Assembly: GCA_012861695.1 (NCBI GenBank)
Contig: JAAOOA010001123.1
Span: 96,198 to 160,197, forward strand
Length of the DNA stretch: 64,000 bases
Direction of reading: 5' to 3'
From: Trematomus loennbergii
Lineage: Eukaryota > Chordata > Actinopteri > Perciformes > Nototheniidae
Under the pieces are notes generated by a model. That model worked only from the letters and a program-made list of their open reading frames with translations. It was not told where the DNA came from and did not search any database. Made by a program: the position numbers and the translations under genes. This document shows, piece after piece, positions 30,510-42,173 of the stretch (positions are counted from its first letter, which is position 1; every line of letters begins with the position of its first letter).

Positions 30510-30517
30510 CTTTATAC
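30510..30517 (-). promoter_or_regulatory. cd34: TATA box of cd34
   Basis: On the minus strand the sequence GTATAAAG sits about 160 bases upstream of the cd34 ATG, after a GA-rich stretch. A start site 25-30 bases downstream would fall near 30482-30488. That gives a 5' UTR of roughly 135 bases made of GT/CA-rich sequence. This is inferred from position and motif only. Confidence 0.5.
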
Positions 30518-30612
30518 GGCCCCTCTCTCTCTCTCTCCGAGTCCACACCCCCTCTCTAACTGCCTGCCGTTAGCCCGCTTCCCCCAGAGCAACCTCCTCC
30601 CATGCGTGTGTG

Positions 30613-30723
<111 letters not shown>

Positions 30724-30889
30724 CAGCGAGCAGCTCCAGATGTTAGCTGCTGATGTCCCGTTGAGCTTTATCTTAACTGCCGCTTTGTTTCCTGGAGAAA
30801 ATGTATCATAAAGTTTGTTTCCAACGGTTTCTGCACTGGGGGGCTTCCGGGAAGTTTCTTCATTTTGAGAAGTTGATTAATTGCAATTC

Positions 30890-31022
30890 AAGTTTCAAGG
30901 CTTTTATTGTCATGTGTAGCTACAGTGTAGATATGTCAATGAAAATCTGAGGTCACAGGCTCCTCCAACAGAGCAACACAATAAAACAGATAAAATAGTG
31001 CAAGTAAATACAAATAAATCTA
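30890..31022 (+). mobile_element. Retrotransposon-like 3'-end fragment
   Basis: AGGCTTTTATTGTCATGTGT, TACAGTGTAGATATGTCAAT and CAGGCTCCTCCAACAG match 37043-37180 and, reversed, 12000-12150. No coding part is attached. Confidence 0.6.
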
Positions 31023-31133
31023 TTGCCTCATTGTTTGCAATATATAAGAGAAGGATCATTTAAACATCATTATTCTATGAACAGGTTTATTACCAAGTAG
31101 GTTTACATATAAAAGGACTTTGCTTTGTGTGTA

Positions 31134-33068
31134 TAATGGTGCATTTCCACTACAGCGCGGAGCTCGCTTTAAGCGTGCCGTGCGCGGCACGTTTTTGGTT
31201 GCGTTTCCACTTGGCGTAGTACCGGCTAGCGGGTACTATTTCACAGTTTTTCTGGCCCCATAAAATCGAGGTTCTTAGCGGGCCAACAACCAGGCTGAGT
31301 CAGGCTGAGTATGCTAAACTAGAGAGAGAGAATCGATGGCAAGGGGGCTACAACTACAACAAGATGAACATATTTGACCGTGATTTAATTGTAATACACG
31401 TTTCAAAATGATGCCAAAGTAACAACATACTGATACCGGTTAGTAAAAACCATGAATTAATGCTTTGACAAGTCTGCAGACAGACGGCAGGAGAAACACC
31501 TTTTAAAATGCGTGTTTTCTAAATGGAGATCGGCTAAGCTAACTCAATATATGCTCCGACCGTCCACACTCACAACAACGGCCTATACAGACATAAATAA
31601 ACCAGCGACTGTACTCACCATGACACAGACAGTCTGTGGTTTGTACTTGTTTAACTTTTGTCTAGTTTCTGAACAAATATAAAAAGCTGTGAGCTCTGAG
31701 TGCTAACAGCTAACGGCTGATGTTGGTTTTGTGGTTCTCATTGAAGATGACGTCACGGCTCCGCCTACACTGCGTTACTATAGTTACTGCCCCAGCTTCT
31801 AAACTGTAATGGAAACGCAGCATAAAGTGAGCCAGTCCTAACAAGGCCTAACAAGGCCTAACTATACCGTACTAAGCCGAGCGAGCAGGGACGTGCACAG
31901 ACAGTTGGAGGGGCTATTGCTCTAAACTGGAAAAAGGGCCTCCCCCCCGATAAAAAAAATAAGACCAAAACGATTATTACATTAACTAATTTGAACAGTA
32001 ATTCACATCATCATCTCATAACAAAATAAGCTAAGGCAACTACTTGCATTCAGTGACTTGATTTTTAAATGAAAACCAGGGACATTTTTTGTTTTGCGGT
32101 CCATATCTCATTAAAATATCTAATGTTAGTAACTATTAAAGAAACATGGGGACAATTCCGTTTTAATGTAGTTTGCCCTTTGTAACTGCTGTGCAGACAA
32201 ACTGATAAAATAGGGCTTCTAACTAATTACCTTAAATAAACTCACTAATGAAACCAGTTCAATACGCATTATTTTATTCTTATCATTCTTTATGAGCGCA
32301 GTAACGGTAAGGTATCTAATTACTTATTTATTTAGTATTCCATAACTTAATAACAGAGATGGTCAAACTGGAGACATGGCAGAAATCCTACAATGCAGCG
32401 GGACAGTGAAGTGTTCTCCTGAGAGAGGGCGATCAAGAAAAGAGAGCGAGCGGCGCGTTGAGGGAGTTTACCATGGATGTTTAATAGGAGTTTACGGAGC
32501 AGATGGAAAGACACAGAAAGACAGAAGCACAATAACAAGTACGTATATTTAGGTGTTTTTTTGTAAATAACCGACGGTGTCAAGAGGAAGTAAAGTCCCT
32601 GCCATGACAAAACTCAAAATCCATTTTCCAAAATCCGACACTAGAGGTGGTCTTAACGCACCGGCACCAAAACAGAAGCCTATAATACGTAACATGTGTA
32701 ATCACACACTTAGCGATATAGAACATAAATAATAAAAATGTAGGCCTACCTGGTTTAAAACACTTTTGTGGTCATACTGTGGAATGAGTTCACACTGAAA
32801 CCAATGAGTTCTTCATTCAAAATTTTGCGGGCAATTACATGTAAGAAGAAGGAGAAGAAGAAGAATGAAGCTGGTGTGTTTCCGACTACAATACTAATTG
32901 TGGGCTTATCGTGTTGATTCAACCACAACAGAAAGAAAATAAAACCTCTCGCTCTCTCCAGACGGGCAGGTCAGCCAAAAAGGGAAAACGGGCCGTTGCC
33001 CAGGCAACATTAGCCCGTACCTGTGCACGTCCCTGCGAGCGAGGCCCTGCAATGGAAACGCTCCATTA
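31134..33068 (+). mobile_element. Element E split by a hAT element
   Basis: The left end TAATGGTGCATTTCCACTAC and the right end AATGGAAACGCTCCATTA are imperfect inverted repeats. The interior is interrupted at 31886-33035. Outside the hAT the element is about 780 bp with no coding sequence. Confidence 0.65.
31886..33035 (+). mobile_element. Non-autonomous hAT element, 1150 bp, nested
   Basis: A perfect 15-bp inverted repeat CAGGGACGTGCACAG at both ends, with 8-bp target duplications CGAGCGAG at 31878-31885 and 33036-33043. Together these define a hAT insertion into element E. No transposase frame was seen. Confidence 0.95.
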
Positions 33069-33087
33069 TATAAATAAACAGTAAACA

Positions 33088-33470
33088 TACGGTGGTCTGC
33101 AAGTGTGAATGTGCTACAACGGCCTGAAGCTTTTCCATTTGGAGAAACACTTTGCAGCTTCAGAAACAATGAAGATATAAACACCCATATGTGCCAAAAC
33201 ACATTAAGATGAAGGAACATCTTCACTAACTTGAGGAAACATGTGCAGCGTTTACTAAAAGTGCAATTGCAGTAATTATTCAGATATTTGTTGGCACTTG
33301 TCGACCATGTTTCCTCAAGTAGGTCCATATTTCCTAAAAGCTGCGCATGTGTTGTCACGTTGGTGAAGATGTTTCCTTATTTTTCCGGTGTTTTGATACA
33401 ATTGTGTTTTTATATTAACATAATTTCTGAAGATGTAGCGCGTTGGCACCTGTAGACAATTCGTAGGCAC
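33088..33470 (+). mobile_element. Element D relative without minisatellite
   Basis: TACGGTGG, TTTCCATTTGGAGAAACAC and TTTCTGAAGATGTAGCGCG resemble the array flanks of element D at 21.8-23.7 kb. The right end is diverged, so the limits are approximate. Confidence 0.45.
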
Positions 33471-33818
33471 TGACATCTCTGCAGCTTATTTGATTTTAAA
33501 CAATATTCAGATGCACATTTAACATTGACTTAATCTTACACCTTATGCATATTGAAAAAGGGTAGTGGGCCATTGTGATTTCGATAAAATGTCAATAAAA
33601 TGTCAGCACTATGGTGAGAAAAAAAATCAATTGAACACACATTTGTAATAACTACAACACAGAAGTCTTCATCTCACCAGGATGTGTTTAAAGGGATTAG
33701 AGTTAAGTGAGAGTGTTATTATTCTCTCGCTAAGATGCACCTGGTAAACAGGAAGCCCCCCCCCCCACACTTTCTACATGTTGTGTACATAGCTGAGAGC
33801 CTGGAAAAGCACATGGCG

Positions 33819-33821
<3 letters not shown>

Positions 33822-33912
<91 letters not shown>
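33822..33912 (+). repeat. (CA)n microsatellite
   Basis: About 45 uninterrupted CA units. Confidence 0.98.
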
Positions 33913-33915
<3 letters not shown>

Positions 33916-34040
33916 GCGCTGAGTTTAGTGCGTCCCAGGACAGATGACTAACAATGAGTCATACACTCAAACCGCACAACTGCACATGTACTAACTACAC
34001 TGTATACACATTTTGAAAAAATGCTGTACACTAACATCAT

Positions 34041-34095
34041 AGACACACACACACAGCACACGCACACGCACACGCACACACACGCACAACACACA

Positions 34096-34180
<85 letters not shown>
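34041..34180 (+). repeat. (CA)n microsatellite with CGCA interruptions
   Basis: CA tract interrupted by CACGCACACGC and AACAC blocks. Confidence 0.95.
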
Positions 34181-34181
<1 letters not shown>

Positions 34182-34309
34182 TTTGTAATTGCTAAGCATC
34201 AGCAGAAAGGGAGAGTTGTTTGAGCAGTGTGATGTAGGCAGGGTTGGGAAGTAATGGATTACAACAGGATTATGTACTCAAGAAAAAGTAACTGTAATCC
34301 TTGCTGTAG

Positions 34310-34510
34310 GAGTGTGTGGCAGCTGTGTGTATAGGAGTGTGTGTTGGAGTGTGTCGGAGCAGTGTGTGTAGGAGTGTGTTGCAGCAGTGTGTACAAGAGT
34401 GTGTTGCAGCAGTGTGTACAGGATTGTGTATAGGAGTGTGTATAGGAGTGTGTTGCAGCAGTGGGTTATAGGAGTGCGTAGGAGTGTGCATAGGAGTGTG
34501 TTAGAGGGTG
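34310..34510 (+). repeat. GGAGTGTGT / GCAGCAGTGTGT tandem repeat
   Basis: Irregular units of about 12-26 bases built from TAGGAGTGTGT and TTGCAGCAGTGTGT. Preceded at 34218-34310 by a GGGTTGGGAAGTAATGGATT block that resembles a hAT-type end. Confidence 0.8.
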
Positions 34511-34661
34511 TTCACCATGTTCACAGAGGATCCAGCACACATCTGGAAGCGCTGAAATCCCACAGTGGGCTTTCTGAGGACAGCCTGGAGACACTGTTAA
34601 AACTCTGCAGGCAGATGGTCCTCCTGATCACCCTGCGTTTAAGACCAGAGATAAGAGGACA

Positions 34662-35618
34662 TATTCTGCTGATGTTCAGGTGCATATCAGTATGTAGTGT
34701 CTCTACTTTAAAGAGTCCTCTCCTGCTGATGTTCAGGTGCATATCAGTATTTAGTGTCTCTACTTTAAAGAGTCCTCTCCTGCTGATGTTCAGGTGTATA
34801 TCAGTATGTAGTGTCTCTACTTTAAAGAGTCCTCTCCTGCTGATGTTCAGGTGTATATCAGTATGTAGTGTCTCTACTTTAAAGAGTCCTCTCCTGCTGA
34901 TGTTCAGGTGTATATCAGTATGTAGTGTCTCTACTTTAAAGAGTCCTCTCCTGCTGATGTTCAGGTGTTTATCAGTATGTAGTGTCTCTACTTTAAAGAG
35001 TCCTCTCCTGCTGATGTTCAGGTGTATATCAGTATGTGTCTCTACTTTAAAGAGTCCTCTCCTGCTGATGTTCAGGTGCATATCAGTATTTAGTGTCTCT
35101 ACTTTAAAGAGTCCTCTCCTGCTGATGTTCAGGTGTATATCAGTATGTAGTGTCTCTACTTTAAAGAGTCCTCTTCTGTTGATGTTCAGGTGCATATCAG
35201 TATTTAGTGTCTCTACTTTAAAGAGTCCTCTCCTGCTGATGTTCAGGTGTATATCAGTATGTAGTGTCTCTACTTTAAAGAGTCCTCTCCTGCTGATGTT
35301 CAGGTGTATATCAGTATGTAGTGTCTCTACTTTAAAGAGTCCTCTCCTGCTGATGTTCAGGTGTATATCAGTATGTAGTGTCTCTACTTTAAAGAGTCCT
35401 CTCCGGCTGATGTTCAGGTGTATATCAGTATGTAGTGTCTCTACTTTAAAGAGTCCTCTCCTGCTGATGTTCAGGTGTATATCAGTATGTAGTGTCTCTA
35501 CTTTAAAGAGTCCTCTCCTGCTGATGTTCAGGTGTATATCAGTATGTAGTGTCTCTACTTTAAAGAGTCCTCTCCTGCTGGTGTTCAGGTGTATATCAGT
35601 ATTTAGTGTCTCTACTCT
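34662..35618 (+). repeat. 57-bp minisatellite, array 4 (about 17 copies)
   Basis: The same unit as arrays 1-3. The left edge GAGGACATATTCTGCTGATG joins the MITE-A motif GGACATATTCTGCT to the first repeat unit. One unit near 35035 lacks three bases. A 448-residue frame runs through the array but is a by-product of the unit length. Confidence 0.97.
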
Positions 35619-35619
35619 A

Positions 35620-36150
35620 TGCAGTATTTTCAAATGTACACAGGGTTTAAACCTGTACACTAAATATAAACATATAAACATAAGAATTATTTTCAACATG
35701 CTTCCTATTGGTTTGCATGTTTGCGGCAGATAACAGTGCAGTCATGGGATGTATGTAAAGCTGCAGGATGCTGATTAGCTGAGCCTGACAGTGGAGTACT
35801 TCTGTTGAGTTAACTTATAATAAAGTTATAAAAAAATGAACTTAGTGATGAAATGTTCACTTGCAGAAAAATATATATTTTTTAATATATTTTCCATTAC
35901 AACTCCAACTTGGTTATTACAACCTCTCAAATCAGTCATTACAACTTCACGAATCTGCTCTATGGCAGTATAAATCGACGAATCTGCGGCCTTGACTTTT
36001 GCTACACTTGTTGCGATGAATGTGTCGCTAAAGTAATTTCACCTGTAGATGTGGGGGAGGAACGGCGCAAGCTCGGGTCAGTCCACACAAGTGACTTCTG
36101 TTGCCCCTTTCACCGATAGAGAGGCGAAGTCCCTCCCCTTCCGGTGGAGC
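35620..36150. other. Unique intergenic sequence
   Basis: No gene recognised. Contains a short direct repeat of ATTACAACTTC/ATTACAACCTC around 35900-35950. Confidence 0.4.
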
Positions 36151-36151
36151 T

Positions 36152-36813
36152 CCATGGGACCTTATTTCGGAAAAATTATGTATTGAAGTCAATGGAGAGA
36201 GAAAGATTATCTTTTGATCCCGTTTGAATTGTGCCACGAATTACACATATGATGTTTGTCCATTTAAAAGATAATTTTGCAAGTCAAAAATTAAAATGTG
36301 TCGTAAAACTGTGAAGTAACACTTTTTTTGTGTGAAACCGCTCAATGAACTACATCTCCCGTCTCGCACCACACACCCAGACGGCCGTCACGTGGCACAT
36401 TTCACTTCTTTCTTTCAGAATGAGGCGGAAAGTATTAAAAGAGGTGAAAATCACTCCAAGTCTGGGCATGTTGAGAGCTGTACATACACACAAGGGGAGT
36501 GAGTCGGTTCCTAAGAGCCAGCATGCGGGACCGGCTCTACAAGGTTTCGGTGAGTAACACGAGTGTAATGTGTAACGTTAATGACATCACTTACGCGACT
36601 CTGGGATTTGTAGTCTTTCTAGTTGCGTATTTTTCATAGTCTTATATTTCAACAGTTTTACGACAAACAGTGACTTTTTTGACATGGAAATTATCTTTTA
36701 AATTGACAAACATCATATGTGTAATTCATGGCACAATTCAAACGGGATCGAAGGATAATCTTTCTCTCCCCATTGACTTCAATACATAATTTTTCCGAAA
36801 TAAGGTCTCATGG
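36152..36813. mobile_element. Element with long inverted repeats, about 170-bp arms
   Basis: The left arm 36152-36320 and right arm 36648-36813 are inverted copies at about 90% identity by eye (CTTATTTCGGAAAAATTATG; TTTGAATTGTGCCA; CACATATGATGTTTGTC). Each arm gives the same false frame MAQFKRD. The 330-bp centre is unique and exon-like. Confidence 0.88.
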
Positions 36814-36839
36814 AGCGGAAGTAGAAGGCACTTTTGTGA

Positions 36840-38815
36840 TTTTAGTAAGACAATCCAGTTTTGTTAACATTAATGCTTTTTTGCTTTTGTTTGTGTTACT
36901 AAGATACTTTTAGATACACTTTGAAGTGTGCAACACTTAGAACTGGTAGAATATGAAGTACTTTGTAAGGAATTGGGTTTCTTTAAAGGCAGTTTGTGAT
37001 TTGTAGGGCTGTTTCAGTGAGACAATGCAGTTTTTGATCATTTCAAGTTTCAAGTGTCAAGGCTTTATTGTAATCGGCCCATTAGCTACAGTGTAGATAT
37101 GTCAATGAAAAACACAAGTCACAGGCTCCTCCAACAGTGCAACATATATATATATATATACAGTAGAGGACATAAAACAGGTAGAATACTGCAATATAAT
37201 GTTTTGAGATGACAGATTTGTGCGTAATTCTCTCACAAAGGAACTGTAAGATACACGTTTATTTATGCAAAAAGTTCAAACTAGAAAAATGAAATACTTT
37301 GTCAAAATAGATGTTATTTAAGAATGTGACTCTTATTGGTAGTTTTTTACTTAAAGGAGAGGTGTCATGGCCATTTCCACTGATCATAATTCCATTGTGA
37401 GGTCTACTAAAATAGATTTATACTGTGCATCTCTCCAAACTCACATTGGTTTCTCAAACAGCATCTCTGTAAACTACGTGTATTCACTGAATTTCACTCT
37501 CTGCCTTTAACGGCTCGTTGTAGCTCCCAAAGCTCCAGCCCCCACCCTCCCTGTGAGCACAGTGTGCTCTGATTGGTCGGGACGTTGTGAATCGCGCTGA
37601 GCTCCGTGGAGGTGTTGCTTCCTTGTTTAGGATACATAGCGAGACACAGCCAAACTCATCCTGAGCACACACAAAGTCACAGCCGAAGTAAAAACAATAA
37701 GTGTGGCTTGATATTGAGTAAGAAAAAGGTTGATAAACGCTGTGAGAATGGGTCTGCAGAGAGATGGGTCTGCAGAGAGAATGGGTCTGCAGAGAGAATG
37801 GGTCTGCTGTGAGAATGGGTCTGCAGAGAGAATTTGCTGCGATCCCAACTGTCTGTTATCAGCCTGCAGCCAGGGAGGAGAAATCAGCTGAGCTGCCTGC
37901 TCCCTGCACACAGATGTGTGTGTGAGGAAGTCCGTGGATCGGTCAATTTGGACCAATCAGCGGGGGCTTAACGTAACGGCTCCGCGGACGTAACGTAACG
38001 GCTCTTCGGGATTGGTCCATTTCGTTCCGGGTACCGCTTGACATCATGCCGTACCCGGAACGAAATGGAAGACTCAAATGGGCAGTGACGTATCTCCAAC
38101 GAGGCGTTTTGGGGAGGTATTTTCTGTGTTAGAGTTTTACTCGCTACAGGGTGCACTTTGAGGGTTTTGACTCTGCACACCGTTTACATGCATAAAAACC
38201 TTCATAACACAAGGGGACGGGTAATAACCGGAAAAGCATGACACCTCTCCTTTAAGTAAGACAATCCAGTTAAACATGTAGTTTTTGATGACTTTACTGA
38301 TTTGATTCTGCTACCAAGATACTTTTAGATACAGTTTGTAAAACTTTACAACTGGTAGAATGTCAATCACTTTGTAACACATTTACTTTCTTAAAGACTG
38401 TGACTCTAAAAGGCAAGTTTTGTGATTTTAACACTTATTTACTGACACTAGGCAGATTTTCACTTTTTTCTCTCACCAAGATACTTTGAGACACACTTTG
38501 AAGTATGCAAAACCTTAAAACTAGAAAATGAAGTACATTGTCTGAATAGATTTTCTTGAAGACTGTTTCTCTAAAAGGCAAGTTTGTGATTTTAACACTT
38601 TATTTTTTTACTGACACTCTGCAGATTTGTGTGTAATTCTCTCACAGAGGAACTGTAAGATACACTTTTATGTATGCCTTTTATGTAAACCTTAAAAACT
38701 AGAAAATAAAATATTTTGTCTGAATAGATTTTCTTTGAAGTCACTTTGATTGTAACGCTATTTCAGTGGAACAATCCAGTGTTAACATCAATGCTTTTTT
38801 ATGCAACTTGATTTG
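36840..38815 (+). repeat. Degenerate repeat of about 150 bp, interrupted by insertions
   Basis: Blocks GATACACTTTGAAGTATGCA, ACTAGAAAATGAAGTAC and AAGGCAAGTTTGTGATTTTA recur at about 36900, 37250, 38330, 38480 and 38650. Copies are diverged. The series is broken by a retrotransposon fragment (37043-37180) and a TIR element (37353-38256). Confidence 0.7.
37353..38256 (+). mobile_element. TIR element G, short copy (about 0.9 kb)
   Basis: Ends TTAAAGGAGAGGTGTCATGG and CATGACACCTCTCCTTTAA are inverted repeats. The interior matches both ends of 47643-49555 in reverse. A small 18-24-bp repeat (GGGTCTGCAGAGAGAAT) lies at 37745-37830, and an inverted pair of CATTTCGTTCCGGGTACCGC-like blocks at about 38015-38065. 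Confidence 0.85.
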
Positions 38816-38819
38816 AAGC

Positions 38820-39008
38820 GTGTGTGTGTGTGAGGGGCAGCACCGTGTGTGTGTGAGGGGCAGCACCGTGTGTGTGTGTGAGGGGCAGCACCATGTGTGT
38901 GTGAGGGGCAGCACCGTGTGTGTGTGTGAGGGGCAGCACCATGTGTGTGGAGGGGCAGCACCGTGTGTGTGTGAGGGGCAGCACCGTGTGTGTGTGAGGT
39001 GCAGCACC

Positions 39009-39012
<4 letters not shown>
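38820..39012 (+). repeat. 24-bp minisatellite (GTGTGTGTGAGGGGCAGCACC)
   Basis: Eight units with one or two TG steps of length variation, running into a (TG)n tract at 39012. Confidence 0.95.
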
Positions 39013-39045
<33 letters not shown>

Positions 39046-39074
39046 GTGTGTGGTGTGTGTGTGTGTGTGTGTGT

Positions 39075-39127
<53 letters not shown>

Positions 39128-39160
39128 TGTGGTGTGTGTGTGTGTGTGTAGAGGTGTGTG
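39012..39160 (+). repeat. (TG)n microsatellite with TGG interruptions
   Basis: TG tract with several TGG and TTG breaks, continuous with the 24-bp minisatellite. Confidence 0.95.
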
Positions 39161-39192
39161 TGGTTAACATGTAGCAGCCTGCAGTCACTCTG

Positions 39193-40545
39193 AGGCGCCG
39201 TTTACACGAGGAGAAAACTGCTTGTATCTGCATAGTTTCTCGTGCGTATAGCCCTATTATTTACACAAGGCCGATAGAAACTGACCCCACAAACGATAAC
39301 GGGTCCCAAGGTGGATAGATTTGCAAACGAAACGCTCTGGGGGGTCAACCGAGTCCGTGTAATCACCTCTATACGAATATTTCCTGAAAAAATAGCGGAA
39401 AAAAAAAAAATAGCACCTCTCCTGCTCACTGCTGTAGCAACTATCAAAAGTAGCTGTGTTAATTAAACGCACAAGGGGTTCTTGAATGAAATAATATTAT
39501 AAAAGGCAAACCAGAATAGTTAACGCCCAATATACTCCTTAAACAAAATAAACAGAGTCAGATTTCATGCATTGATCCATTATATTGACAAAGGAGGATC
39601 TCACCCGGTGTTTGTAGAGAATATCTCTCTTTTCTGAGCGGGTCCTCTCCACGGAGACGTCGGTCGATGCAATATCCACAGATTCGGTTTCTTTCAGTTA
39701 ACTTCCCCGTAGCATTTATCCATATGCTGAGGAAATGACTATATCCCGCTGAATACCAGCAATCGCCACACACACTGACTTCCTCCTGTCAGTAGCTACT
39801 GCTAGTGCTACTGCTACTGACCATGCTACAGATATTAGTGCAAAAATATACAGCTCCTCTACCACAACCATCAGCAACAAGTGGACATGGAGAATTACAT
39901 GAACTACATGTTGCTAAATACACGGCGGGGCATGAACAGAAGGGTAGCCATGGCAACATTGCGGCGGGGGCTGCTGGGCTGCTCTTCTTTGCGGCTTTTG
40001 GTGTATTTTGGCGGAAGTTACAGCGCCACTTACAGTCCCGGCATATGTACTACAGCGTTTCCAGCGGCCTCGTTTGAACAGACACGTTAAATGAAACAAA
40101 TGCATGTGAACGGAAGACTTTTTTGAATACCCATACTGTGCATAAACGCAAACGGTCCCGTGTGAGCGGGGCCTTAAGCTGTTCTGAAGAAGGTAAACAC
40201 AGTGAAGGCGGTGCGTAAAAAGGCACAGCTCTTTACGCGCTGTACACGTCCCGCTGCCTCCTGATGCTGCAGCCATTTCATAAAGTGAAGGAGGGTTTCC
40301 TTCTATAAAACAGCTGCGGGCAGCAGATACCGTGAGAGTCCCGGACATGAATTCATAGATCAAGGCAGACTGGTTTACAGACTCTCCTGTTTTCCAATCC
40401 GGTGCTTAAACAAATAGCTCTACACCCCTGGCCCACATGTTCTTAAAATGAAGTCCGAGTTTGAAATATATCTCAAATAATGTATACACTGCCATTTCCC
40501 CACATAAACATAACAGCGTTTGCGCTCCCGTGTAAATGGGGTCTA
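39193..40545 (+). mobile_element. Element H (GGCGCCGTTTACACG ends)
   Basis: The left end GGCGCCGTTTACACGAGG resembles the reverse complement of two right-hand blocks, 40152-40176 (CCGTGTGAGCGGGGCC) and 40520-40545 (CTCCCGTGTAAATGGGGTC). Two related insertions or one rearranged element are possible. No intact transposase. Confidence 0.55.
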
Positions 40546-40860
40546 ACACATGCAGCTCAAAGTGCTTTACAAAATGAAGTTAAAAACAAACAAGAAATTC
40601 CCTTCAGATTATTTGTTAAAGGTACGTGCAGCAACATATAACATTTGATCAGATAGACACAAGGAGGTCAAAGTTATGATAATAAAATAAATAATGATTT
40701 CTCTCTGACAGATAAGACACAAGACAACTGAATCGATGCAACAATATGAAACCCCATAAAGCAAAGTGAACACAAAGGTCCAACAGAAATACAAATAAAA
40801 AGATAATAGTAATAAAAATGACATAGTTCTAATAAAGGTTAAATGATTAAAATATAAAAA

Positions 40861-41380
40861 AGTTAACACTTTATTTTGATAGTCCATAGTTGACACTCTA
40901 TAAGTCATCAGTTGACATTTAGTAGCATGTCAACAGTGCATCAGTTGACATGTATCAGTTGACATTCAACAGCACCGTTCAAACAGACAAGTAACGTGTT
41001 TTTTGCAACAGGTTATTAACCGATATTCAACCTTACTATCTGTAGATTGTGTCAACATCTTCAAAATTGACAATCAACTACTCAAAATCAATCTGTCAGT
41101 TGAAAGTCAACAGGGTCATGTCGACTATCTGTTGATAATCTGTTGAGAGTCAAGATGTCAACTAAAGATTACATTAAGCATTAGTTGATCAACAGATAAG
41201 CAGCTTTAGAGTTTAGTTGACTATCTGTTGATCATCAACTAAACGAGTTGACTATCAGCATACTTTTAGTAGGCATTCTCCACTGAGCGTTTGTAGGCAT
41301 GTGTTAGGACTATCCAATTCAAGTGAAAAACAGTTGAGAACAGTAGAAAGTCTATAACCTATCAACAGAACACATGCATT
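40861..41380 (+). repeat. GTTGACA/TGTCAAC-rich region
   Basis: More than a dozen GTTGAC or GTCAAC words in both orientations within about 450 bases, for example CAGTTGACATGTATCAGTTG. It may be an element with many subterminal motifs. No coding sequence. Confidence 0.5.
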
Positions 41381-41399
41381 CATCCACTAATTATATGCA

Positions 41400-41832
41400 A
41401 CAGACATGGGAATAAAGCGAAATGTTTTGCACAACTGATCACGAACACAAAATAAAGTGTTACCTACAAAAAAAACAATGTTATATCTCTTCCTCCCCCC
41501 TTTACTCCCCTCTGTCTAGTGTTTTGGTAGAGATGCACAAACATAAACACAGCACATCACAAGGATCGGCGCATGGCACAGGGGCGGGGGAGGGGTGTGT
41601 TTATTCTTGGGAGTTTTGGGTGTTCGTGACTCTTAAAAGTCCGCTGATAGAAGCATGAATAGCATGTGACTGCACGAACAAACAGGGGTCATATTCACAT
41701 CATCAAAAACTCCTATTTTGCTTAATTATATGCTTTTTAAAACACTGCACTGGTTGGACTTATGTTCCCGATACCAGTCCTGCTGGTGGCTTTATTTCCC
41801 TCCTCTGTCTGGATAAAAAGACGCTGCATTTC
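41400..41832. other. Unique intergenic sequence
   Basis: No gene or repeat recognised before the 3-kb hAT element. Confidence 0.4.
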
Positions 41833-42173
41833 CTGTAGACCAGCGGTTCCCAACCTGTGGGCCGAGGCCTCCTTGTGGTCCGCGAAGGCATTGCAAATGG
41901 GCCGCCAAATGAGTGATTCTACAATTTAGGGTACATTCCATGTCCATTGATGTCTATTGATGATAATTATAATTATTCTAACTATTTTCTTCAAAAATAT
42001 CATATTTTTGCTATTATTGGAAAGCATGTTATAATATCACACAAACATTATGTGCATCCTATGCTTTATTTAGCTTGAAATGTGTCATGATGTTCTTAAA
42101 TTGTCAGTTTTTGCTATGTCCGTTTTTCAGTTGAGGGTGTCTTGGTTTCAAAATAATGAATAAAAACCATTAA

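Noticed and set aside
32906..33358. 150-codon minus-strand open frame
   Set aside because: It crosses the boundary of the nested hAT and its target duplication, so it cannot be an ancestral gene.
34387..35733. 448-codon plus-strand open frame
   Set aside because: It is a read-through of the 57-bp minisatellite (unit divisible by 3). Its non-repeat ends have no gene features, and similar frames exist on the opposite strand.
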